NCBI GenBank assembly: GCA_945861125.1
Contig: CAMASZ010000020.1
Coordinates: forward strand, 1-11,965
Source of the DNA: Rickettsia typhi
GTDB taxonomy: Bacteria; Pseudomonadota; Alphaproteobacteria; Rickettsiales; UBA1997
Reading direction: 5' to 3'
DNA: 11,965 nt
Shown here: in pieces, positions 5,874-11,965 of the stretch
Layout: each line of letters starts with the position of its first letter
Position numbering within the stretch: the first letter of the stretch is position 1
Notes under the pieces: model-generated
The model's input: the letters and a program-made list of their open reading frames with translations, nothing else
The model's database searches: none
Told to the model about the DNA's origin: nothing
Made by a program: the position numbers and the translations under genes

Positions 5874-7952
5874 CTATCCACTACTAACTATCTTTAAACA
5901 TTCTTCATAACCAAAAAGGCTGAGTAAATTTTTATATTTAAAGTTGTTTTGATCGCTAAGATTAGGATCTTGATCAATAATTAATTTTGATTGTTTATTA
6001 GCTTCTTTTAATAAATCACTATCAAAGTTTAAATCAGCAATTTTGAATTCTGGAAAACCACTTTGGCGAGTTCCAACTAGCTCACCACTCCCTCTTAATC
6101 TCAAATCTTCCTCGGCGATATAAAAACCATCATTTGATTGCTTAAGAATATTTAAGCGACTTCTAGCTGTAATACCATATTTTTCACCATAAAGTAGTAT
6201 ACAGAAAGATTTTTTATCAGATCTTCCCACTCTACCTCGTAGTTGATGAAGTTGAGCCAAACCAAAATTTTCAGCATTATCAATAACAATTATTGTTGCC
6301 GATGGAACATCAATCCCAACTTCAATAACAGTAGTTGAGACCAGCATCTTAATGGTGCCGTCATTTTTAGCAAATTCTTGCATAATTTTCTCTTTATCAT
6401 TTTCTTTTAATTTTCCATGTAACAAACCCAAATCATTACTGCCAAAAACTTTAGTTAATTCAATATATTTTTCGTTAACCGCAATTAAAGAGCTTTCATC
6501 GTTCTTCTCAATTGCTGGACATATCCAATATATTTTTTCTCCTTTTTCAATAGCTCTTCTTAAGGAATCATAAAGCTGATCAGACTTTTTTGTAGACATG
6601 ATCAATGTTTCAATTGGTTGACGATTTTGAGGTTTTTGTGATAAAATAGATATATCCATATCGCCATATAATCCCATCATTAAACTCCTTGGAATTGGAG
6701 TTGCACTCATTAGTAGCGTATCAACATCTTCACCCTTATTGATTAATTTTAATCTTTGCAATACTCCAAATCTATGTTGTTCGTCAATTATAACTAATCC
6801 CAAATTATAAAATTTTATATCATCTTCCAAAATCGCATGAGTGCTTATAACGATATTAATTTCGCCATTAATTAATTTTTCCTGAATTGATTTTCTTTGT
6901 TTTTTGGTAGTGGATGAGGTGATTATTTCTATGTTAAAATTAAATTCTTTCAGGAATTTACAGAAATATTGAAAATGCTGTTTAGCAAGAACCGTAGTTG
7001 GAACTAGAACACAACACTGTTTGCCACATGAAATCGCTTCTAAACAACTTGAAATTGCAACGATAGTTTTTCCACTGCCAACATCTCCTTGTAATAAACG
7101 GAGCATTTTTTTATTTGAGATGATTTCAGTATTAATTTCATTAATAGCTTTTAACTGTGATTCAGTGATTTTAAATGGTAATGAACTAATAAAAATTTTA
7201 ACATAATCTTCTGTTTTTGAGGGTAGTTTTTTATTTTTTTTACTACGATTTTTAGACATTAATAGAGCGATTTGCCAAGCTAGAAGTTCATCATAAGCAA
7301 TACGACGGCGTATTTTATTATTGGGATTAAAATCATTTTCTGAAATTGGGTTGTGTAATTTTTTCAAACTATCATTTAAGCTGTACCAACCTTCTTTTTT
7401 TATTAGCTCGACATAAATCCACTCATCGTTTTTAAAATTCAATTTTTGTAGAACTTGTTTAATTTTATATATTAGAAATTTTTGCGATATCACTGAATTT
7501 AATGGATAAATTACATTAAATTTAGGCATTTTTTCAATATCATTTGCACTATAAATATCACTTGGATGAACTATTTGAAATTCGCTATTAATTTTTTGTA
7601 TTTTACCGATAACTGCAACTTCATTACCAATTTTTATTTTTGGCATTAAAGCTGGATAGGTTTTAAAAAATACTAGATTAAAATATCCAGAAGGATTGTA
7701 GCATAACGCTTTGAATGGCTGATTATTTCTTTGCGGTAATTGATGTGATTCAATTTTTCCTTTTAATAAAACTAATTCATCATTTTTTACTTCATAAATT
7801 TTGGGAAGCATCAAAACTCTTTCAACGCGAACCGGTTTATGAATTAGTAAGTCAAATATTTTATCGCCATTAACTAGCTTGATAAGATATTTCATTAGGC
7901 TTGCATTACTTTTGCCAATTATTGAAATTGGTTGTAATAAAAAATTTTGCAT
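5874..7952 (-). CDS. recG: ATP-dependent DNA helicase RecG
   Basis: RecG is a superfamily 2 helicase that drives branch migration, regresses stalled replication forks and unwinds R-loops. The protein has 692 residues, the same size as E. coli RecG. The N-terminal wedge/OB region (about 1-160) is present. Helicase motifs follow in order: Walker A GDVGSGKT (289-296), DEQH (390-393), SATPIPR (416-422), STTVIEVGIDVP (539-550), and QLRGRVGRS (570-578). The RecG-specific translocation region is seen as EEDLRLRGSGELVGTRQSG (614-632). No key residue is missing. The first Met is preceded by the smpB stop with only 5 bp between, so the two are probably co-transcribed. The start lacks a ribosome site, so translational coupling to smpB is plausible. 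The gene ends with TAG, 113 bp before the DUF2946-like gene, and I see no terminator there. Confidence 0.96.
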   Translation of the reverse strand: MQNFLLQPISIIGKSNASLMKYLIKLVNGDKIFDLLIHKPVRVERVLMLPKIYEVKNDELVLLKGKIESHQLPQRNNQPFKALCYNPSGYFNLVFFKTYPALMPKIKIGNEVAVIGKIQKINSEFQIVHPSDIYSANDIEKMPKFNVIYPLNSVISQKFLIYKIKQVLQKLNFKNDEWIYVELIKKEGWYSLNDSLKKLHNPISENDFNPNNKIRRRIAYDELLAWQIALLMSKNRSKKNKKLPSKTEDYVKIFISSLPFKITESQLKAINEINTEIISNKKMLRLLQGDVGSGKTIVAISSCLEAISCGKQCCVLVPTTVLAKQHFQYFCKFLKEFNFNIEIITSSTTKKQRKSIQEKLINGEINIVISTHAILEDDIKFYNLGLVIIDEQHRFGVLQRLKLINKGEDVDTLLMSATPIPRSLMMGLYGDMDISILSQKPQNRQPIETLIMSTKKSDQLYDSLRRAIEKGEKIYWICPAIEKNDESSLIAVNEKYIELTKVFGSNDLGLLHGKLKENDKEKIMQEFAKNDGTIKMLVSTTVIEVGIDVPSATIIVIDNAENFGLAQLHQLRGRVGRSDKKSFCILLYGEKYGITARSRLNILKQSNDGFYIAEEDLRLRGSGELVGTRQSGFPEFKIADLNFDSDLLKEANKQSKLIIDQDPNLSDQNNFKYKNLLSLFGYEECLKIVSSG

Positions 7953-7957
7953 TTTAA

Positions 7958-8389
7958 TTAGCTATGTGTTTTTAAATAACGATCTTCATCTCTTTTTTTA
8001 ATTAACTCTCTTTTGTCATAAAGTTTTTTACCTTTTCCAATTCCAATTAAAACTTTAGCGTAATTTTTTTTATTAAAATAAACTTTTAGAGCAATTGCCG
8101 AATAACCTTCTTGATTAATTTTACTGATTATTTTATTTAATTGTTTTTTATGAAGTAGCAGTTTCCTTTTTCTTTTTGGTTCGTGGTTAAAGCGATTTGC
8201 GCCCTTATATTCATTGATATGAGAATTTATTAAAAATAATTCGTTGCCAATTTCAGCTATGTAAGATTCAGAGATGTTTGCTTTCCCCTCTCTCAAAGAT
8301 TTTACTTCGCTTCCAAGCAATATAATTCCAGCTTCAATTTCTTCTGTTATGTGATAATTAAAATGTGCTTTGCGATTTAAGATAAACAT
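7958..8389 (-). CDS. smpB: SsrA-binding protein SmpB
   Basis: SmpB binds tmRNA and delivers it to stalled ribosomes for trans-translation. The protein has 143 residues, slightly shorter than most (about 150-160). The conserved elements are present: NRKAHFNY (5-12), EAGIILLGSEVKSLREGKANISESY, LFLINSHINEYKGAN, KRKRKLLLHKKQL, GYSAIALKVYF and IGKGKKLYDKRELIKKRD. The shortness comes from the C-terminal tail, which ends RYLKTHS soon after KKRDEDR, losing part of the basic tail that enters the ribosomal mRNA channel; it may still function. The ATG at 8389 is the only plausible start, because the frame upstream reaches TAA within about a dozen codons with no other start codon. It is the first gene of a likely smpB-recG operon and diverges from gyrA. 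No tmRNA gene is visible in the window. Confidence 0.95.
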   Translation of the reverse strand: MFILNRKAHFNYHITEEIEAGIILLGSEVKSLREGKANISESYIAEIGNELFLINSHINEYKGANRFNHEPKRKRKLLLHKKQLNKIISKINQEGYSAIALKVYFNKKNYAKVLIGIGKGKKLYDKRELIKKRDEDRYLKTHS

Positions 8390-8410
8390 TGTTTGTACTA
8401 AATTTTTCTT

Positions 8411-8423
8411 GCACTTAGTGCAT
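8411..8423. repeat. 13-bp palindrome before smpB
   Basis: TGCACTTAGTGCA is a perfect inverted repeat with 6-bp arms and one central base, ending 21 bp before the smpB ATG. It stands out because it is richer in G+C than its surroundings. It directly follows the predicted transcription start of smpB, a position that would suit an operator. The central loop is too short for an RNA hairpin. Function is unknown. Confidence 0.4.
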
Positions 8424-8430
8424 TAGATAA

Positions 8431-8458
8431 ATATAATTATTATTAAATTGTTATAAAT
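8431..8458 (-). promoter_or_regulatory. Weak candidate smpB promoter
   Basis: On the minus strand TTTATA (8453-8458) and TATATT (8431-8436) are spaced by 16 bp. They match the sigma-70 consensus at four and five of six positions. The start of transcription would fall near 8424, at the edge of the 13-bp palindrome. AT-rich DNA yields many such matches, so confidence is low. Confidence 0.25.
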
Positions 8459-8596
8459 AAAAATGAGATTTAATACGTACAAATTAATCTTTTTCAATCT
8501 TGCAAAATTTTTGAAATTAGTTTTGTAGTTTTAGTATATTTTTATGAGATATTAATCTTCAAGTCTAATAGCCGATTTTAATATCCTCAGCTTTAC

Positions 8597-8624
8597 TTGA
8601 AAATCATAAGAATTTTTGTAATAT
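8597..8624 (+). promoter_or_regulatory. Candidate gyrA promoter
   Basis: TTGAAA (8597-8602, five of six to the -35 consensus) and TAATAT (8619-8624, four of six to the -10) are spaced by 16 bp. Transcription would begin near 8631, leaving a leader of about 166 nt that includes the hairpin at 8639-8668. Other AT-rich boxes closer to the gene cannot be excluded. Confidence 0.35.
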
Positions 8625-8638
8625 TAAAAGATCCATTG

Positions 8639-8668
8639 TGGGGCCTTAATTAATAAGACAAGGCCTTA
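8639..8668 (+). repeat. Hairpin and direct repeat in gyrA leader
   Basis: The arms TGGGGCCTT (8639-8647) and AAGGCCTTA (8660-8668) can form a nine-pair stem, with two G-U pairs, around a 12-nt loop. The octamer GGCCTTAA is also directly repeated at 8642-8649 and 8662-8669, exactly 20 bp or about two helical turns apart. It is the most G+C-rich patch of the intergenic region. No T-run follows on the plus strand, so a simple terminator is unlikely. It may be a protein-binding site on one face of the DNA or a leader RNA structure near the gyrA start. Confidence 0.45.
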
Positions 8669-8796
8669 AAAATCAAACTTAAAAAACTTAAACACCAAAA
8701 TTTACTATGGATTAGTTTCTTATGAATTTTTTCATTTTAAATTTAATTCTACTAGCTAATTATTAATAAATAAATAATACCTTTAAACTTTTTAAA

Positions 8797-11604
8797 ATGA
8801 CAAACCAAAATACAATAATCCCAGCAGTTGGCAAAGATATCCAGTCAGTTTCCTTAGTTGGCGAAATGCGTAAATCTTATCTAGATTATGCAATGAGCGT
8901 TATAGTTTCGCGAGCTATTCCAGATGCATGTGACGGTCTTAAGCCAGTTCATCGCAGAATCCTATATGCCATGCATGAAGGTAGCTATGATTATAATAAA
9001 CCATTTAAAAAATCAGCAAGAATAGTTGGTGAGGTTATGGGTAAATACCACCCTCATGGTGATGCTCCAATATATGAATCTCTTGTGCGTATGGCGCAAG
9101 ATTTTTCAATGCGTGTTCCACTTATAGATGGTCAAGGAAACTTTGGATCAATTGATGATGATCCTCCAGCAGCAATGCGTTACACTGAGTCTCGTCTTGA
9201 GAAGATTTCTCATACCATGCTTGATGATCTTGATAAAGATACTGTAGATTTTGTCCCCAACTATGATGGTAGTGAGCAGGAGCCAAAAGTTTTACCGGCC
9301 CGTTTTCCAAATCTTTTGGTAAATGGTTCTGGTGGAATTGCTGTTGGTATGGCAACTAATATTCCTCCCCATAATCTTGGTGAAGTAATTGACGGCTGTC
9401 TTGGTTATATTGACAACAATAACATTACTATTGAAGAAATTATCAAAATAATTCCCGGTCCAGATTTTCCAACTGGTGGCATTATTCTTGGGCGTTCAGG
9501 TCATGATTCAGCAGCACGAACTGGCAGAGGATCAGTAGTTATGAGGGGTCGCCATAAAATTGAAAAAAAATCCGGTAACAAAGTTTCTATAGTAATCACT
9601 GAAGTACCTTATCAAGTCAATAAAGCCAAATTAGTAGAAAAGATTGCTGAATTGGTTAAAGATAAAAAAATAGAAGGCATTACTGATCTTCGTGATGAAT
9701 CAGATCGTGATGGTATTAGAGTTGTGATTGAGCTTAGAAAAGATGCAATGGAAGAAGTAATAATTAATCAATTATATAGCTTTACCGAATTACAATGTAA
9801 TTTTAGTGTTAATATGTTGGCACTAAATTATGGTCAACCTAAATTAATGAATCTATTAGATGTAATTAGGCTCTTTGTTGATTTTCGTTTTGAAGTAACC
9901 ACTCGTCGAACCAACTTTTTACTGAATAAAGCGCGCGATAAAACTCATATTTTAATTGGATTAGCAGTGGCCGTAGCAAATATTGATGAAATTGTTGACC
10001 TAATTAAAAAATCAAAAGATGTCAATGAAGCTAAAGAAAAACTTCTCAATCGTTCTTGGCCAGTTGGTTTGGTTGAGGCAATAATTAAGTTAGTTCAAGA
10101 CAAGGGTAATATAGTCAAAGACGGAAAGTTTTATTTTACTGAAAATCAAGCTAAAGCAATTCTTGAAATGCGTTTAGCTCGCTTAACCGGCTTAGAAATG
10201 GAAAAAATTAATGAAGAATTAAAGGCTCTAGCTATTGAAATCACTAACTATCTAGCTCTTTTATCGGATCGTAGTAAAATGATGGCGCTAGTAAAAAAAG
10301 AATTAGTCGCCGTCAAAGAAGAATTTGCTACACCTCGTAAATCAACAATTGAGGATTCTGAGTTTGAGGTTGATATTGAAGATTTAATTCCAAAAGAAGA
10401 TATGGTTGTTGTTGCTACAATGAATGGATATATTAAAAGAGTTGCATTATCCTCTTATCGTACTCAGCGCCGTGGAGGAAAGGGTAGAAGCGCCATGGAT
10501 GTTCGTGAAGAAGATATTGCAACTGATATTTTTGCAACCAACACTCATACTCCAATTTTGTTTTTCTCAAGCAAAGGTAAATGTTATAAATTAAAGACAT
10601 ACAAACTCCCTCTTGGCACTCCGCAAGCGCGCGGCAGAGCTTTAGTAAACCTTCTACCACTTGAATCAGATGAAAAAATTAGCACTATCTTAGCGTTGCC
10701 TGAAAACGAGGAAAAATGGAAAGATTTGAGTATTATTTTTGCTACTTCTGGCGGTGATATTCGTCGAAACTCAATGGATCAATTTGTTGATATTCGTTCG
10801 AGTGGAAAAATTGCCATGAAGTTAGAAGGAAATGAAGCTATGATTGGGGTTGCTTTGTGTAGTGAAAAAGATGATATTTTACTATCAACAAAAAATGGTA
10901 AATGCATTCGTTTTCCAGTTCAAAAGCTTCGTATTTTCCAGAGTAGAAATTCTACTGGCGTTCGTGGAATAAAATTAGAAGAAGACAATAAAGTTATTGC
11001 TCTATCAATAATTAAGCATGCCGGTGAAGATTCTGAAATTAAAGAAAAATATCTAAAAATTGATTTAGATCAAAGAATGATCCTACGCGAAGCTCTTATT
11101 CATAATAAAAAAATTGCTGAAAATATTAATCAAGATTTACTATTGCAACCAATGGCAATACCTGAAATAAAAGGCTCTGAACTTGATCAAAAAACTATTG
11201 AAAATATGGCAATAGATGAAGAATTTATTTTAACAATAACCGAAAACGGTTATGGTAAACGTTCTTCTGCTTATGAATACCGTATTACAAATCGCGGTGG
11301 ATCTGGTATAACAAATATAGTAACCTCAAAAAGAAATGGTCTTGTAGTTGCTAGTTTCCCAGTTGAAAGTAAGGATCAGGTAATGATAATTACCAATAAA
11401 GGGACTTTGATCAGAACTGAAATTGGCTCGGTGCGAATTAGTGGTAGAAATACTCAAGGAGTAACCCTGATTAAAACCAAAGATGAGACAGTTGTATCTG
11501 TAGCAAGAATAGCTCATACTGGAAATAAAGAAGTTGATGAAGCTGAAACTGGTGAAGAAAATAACCTAGAAAACACAAATAATGAGGTTGAAACAACTCT
11601 TTAG
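8797..11604 (+). CDS. gyrA: DNA gyrase subunit A
   Basis: GyrA is the DNA-cleaving subunit of gyrase, which with GyrB introduces negative supercoils. The protein has 935 residues, longer than E. coli (875) and usual for alphaproteobacteria. The winged-helix and tower region (about 1-530) holds the catalytic Arg128-Tyr129 in AAMRYTE. The GyrA box QRRGGKG at 557-563 marks gyrase rather than topoisomerase IV ParC. The beta-pinwheel domain follows, with a charged insert at about 740-808 of the kind seen in alphaproteobacterial GyrA, and an acidic tail ([20 protein letters not shown]). In the quinolone region Ala90, Pro91 and Glu94 occupy the positions of E. coli Ser83, Ala84 and Asp87, so natural low quinolone susceptibility is likely. 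The ATG has no ribosome site. It diverges from smpB, and an ABC exporter gene follows 59 bp after its TAG. Confidence 0.98.
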   Translation: MTNQNTIIPAVGKDIQSVSLVGEMRKSYLDYAMSVIVSRAIPDACDGLKPVHRRILYAMHEGSYDYNKPFKKSARIVGEVMGKYHPHGDAPIYESLVRMAQDFSMRVPLIDGQGNFGSIDDDPPAAMRYTESRLEKISHTMLDDLDKDTVDFVPNYDGSEQEPKVLPARFPNLLVNGSGGIAVGMATNIPPHNLGEVIDGCLGYIDNNNITIEEIIKIIPGPDFPTGGIILGRSGHDSAARTGRGSVVMRGRHKIEKKSGNKVSIVITEVPYQVNKAKLVEKIAELVKDKKIEGITDLRDESDRDGIRVVIELRKDAMEEVIINQLYSFTELQCNFSVNMLALNYGQPKLMNLLDVIRLFVDFRFEVTTRRTNFLLNKARDKTHILIGLAVAVANIDEIVDLIKKSKDVNEAKEKLLNRSWPVGLVEAIIKLVQDKGNIVKDGKFYFTENQAKAILEMRLARLTGLEMEKINEELKALAIEITNYLALLSDRSKMMALVKKELVAVKEEFATPRKSTIEDSEFEVDIEDLIPKEDMVVVATMNGYIKRVALSSYRTQRRGGKGRSAMDVREEDIATDIFATNTHTPILFFSSKGKCYKLKTYKLPLGTPQARGRALVNLLPLESDEKISTILALPENEEKWKDLSIIFATSGGDIRRNSMDQFVDIRSSGKIAMKLEGNEAMIGVALCSEKDDILLSTKNGKCIRFPVQKLRIFQSRNSTGVRGIKLEEDNKVIALSIIKHAGEDSEIKEKYLKIDLDQRMILREALIHNKKIAENINQDLLLQPMAIPEIKGSELDQKTIENMAIDEEFILTITENGYGKRSSAYEYRITNRGGSGITNIVTSKRNGLVVASFPVESKDQVMIITNKGTLIRTEIGSVRISGRNTQGVTLIKTKDETVVSVARIAHTGNKEVDEAETGEENNLENTNNEVETTL

Positions 11605-11663
11605 ACTAAATTTATCTTAAAATATTGCTATAACTTGTTTTTTAAAACCTAAAATTTTAGATA

Positions 11664-11965
11664 ATGCAATTTGAACTGTCTAGCAAAAAACTTTATAAAC
11701 CATTTAGTAATGATTTAGATAATCCTGAAATTAAAAAGTTTTTAAAGAAAATTTTAAGTGATGATAAAAACTTTTTTATTACTACTGTAATATATGGTAT
11801 TGCTAGTGCGATATTAAGTTTAGCACTTCCGTTATCTGTTCAACTATTAATAAACTCAGTAGCGTTTACCGCCTTAATTCAGCCGGTCATAATTCTCGGT
11901 GTAGTGTTGTTTTTATTATTAGGATTTTCGGCGATTTTAAATGCCTTACAATTTTATGTCGGTGA
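11664..11965 (+). CDS. ABC exporter, N-terminal part (cut by window edge)
   Basis: The first 100 codons are visible and the frame stays open to the window edge. After a polar N-terminus of about 35 residues come two hydrophobic helices (about 37-58 and 72-95). Their wording, ALPLSVQLLINSV and ILGVVLFLLLGFSAILNALQ, is that of the type 1 exporter membrane domain (HlyB/LapB/MsbA-like), in the class lacking an N-terminal C39 peptidase. Such proteins export proteins or lipids, often with a membrane-fusion partner, but the substrate cannot be told from this part. The nucleotide-binding domain would lie beyond the window. The gene is 59 bp after gyrA on the same strand with no visible terminator, so read-through from gyrA is possible. 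The ATG is preceded by no ribosome site. Confidence 0.7.
   Translation, partial: MQFELSSKKLYKPFSNDLDNPEIKKFLKKILSDDKNFFITTVIYGIASAILSLALPLSVQLLINSVAFTALIQPVIILGVVLFLLLGFSAILNALQFYVG

Larger units (their letters stand above)
8390..8796. other. Divergent intergenic region, smpB / gyrA
   Basis: This 407-bp AT-rich stretch separates two divergently read genes and must carry a promoter for each. I found a 13-bp palindrome near smpB, a weak promoter candidate for each direction, and a hairpin with a direct repeat in the putative gyrA leader. No open frame in it looks coding. No tRNA, T-loop sequence or tmRNA could be recognised. Confidence 0.6.

Noticed and set aside
8390..8796. Possible tmRNA, tRNA or other structured RNA beside smpB
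   Set aside because: The GGGGCC patch recalls a tmRNA end, but no T-loop sequence, acceptor CCA or longer paired domains could be found.
8797..11604. Reading the topoisomerase gene as parC
   Set aside because: The intact GyrA box QRRGGKG and full pinwheel domain indicate gyrA.
11605..11663. Terminator after gyrA
   Set aside because: Only short AT palindromes (for example GTTTTTTAAAAC) occur; there is no GC-rich stem with a T-run.

Overview
The window is strongly A+T-rich bacterial DNA with dense, short-spaced genes. GyrA points to an alphaproteobacterium: the active-site region, the phrasing around the catalytic tyrosine and a long insert in the C-terminal domain are all of alphaproteobacterial type. 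Low G+C and AT-biased residue use (Lys/Asn/Ile-rich proteins) suggest a host-associated or streamlined lineage, for example Rickettsiales- or Holosporales-like. This placement is inferred from protein style only. A complete TonB system would be unusual for classical Rickettsiaceae or Anaplasmataceae.

Left part (about 318-5760, all minus strand). In transcription order this holds a small DUF2946-like His/Cys membrane protein, a TonB-dependent outer-membrane receptor, a 416-residue protein I do not recognise, then ExbB, ExbD and TonB. From the receptor to tonB the genes are 7-8 bp apart or overlap, so this is almost certainly one operon. It would carry an outer-membrane receptor together with its own inner-membrane energising motor. 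A His/Glu-rich receptor loop, the HxxxDCxxC motif of the upstream protein and a His cluster in the unknown protein suggest a metal or metal-chelate substrate, but the substrate cannot be read from the sequence. A perfect 21-bp palindrome covering a TATAAT box lies upstream of the receptor and is a candidate operator.

Middle part (5874-8389, minus strand). smpB (trans-translation) and recG (replication-fork and recombination helicase) are 5 bp apart and probably co-transcribed.

Right part (8390-11965). A 407-bp divergent intergenic region separates smpB from gyrA on the plus strand. It holds weak promoter candidates for both directions, a 13-bp palindrome before smpB and a hairpin with a direct repeat in the gyrA leader. 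gyrA is complete (935 aa) and has Ala-Pro-x-x-Glu at the quinolone-determining positions. After 59 bp with no visible terminator comes the N-terminal 100 codons of an ABC exporter cut by the window edge.

Nine of the ten starts examined have no recognisable Shine-Dalgarno sequence; only tonB has one (GAGG). I saw no mobile elements, CRISPR arrays, tRNAs or rRNAs. The least explained item is the 416-aa protein embedded in the TonB operon.
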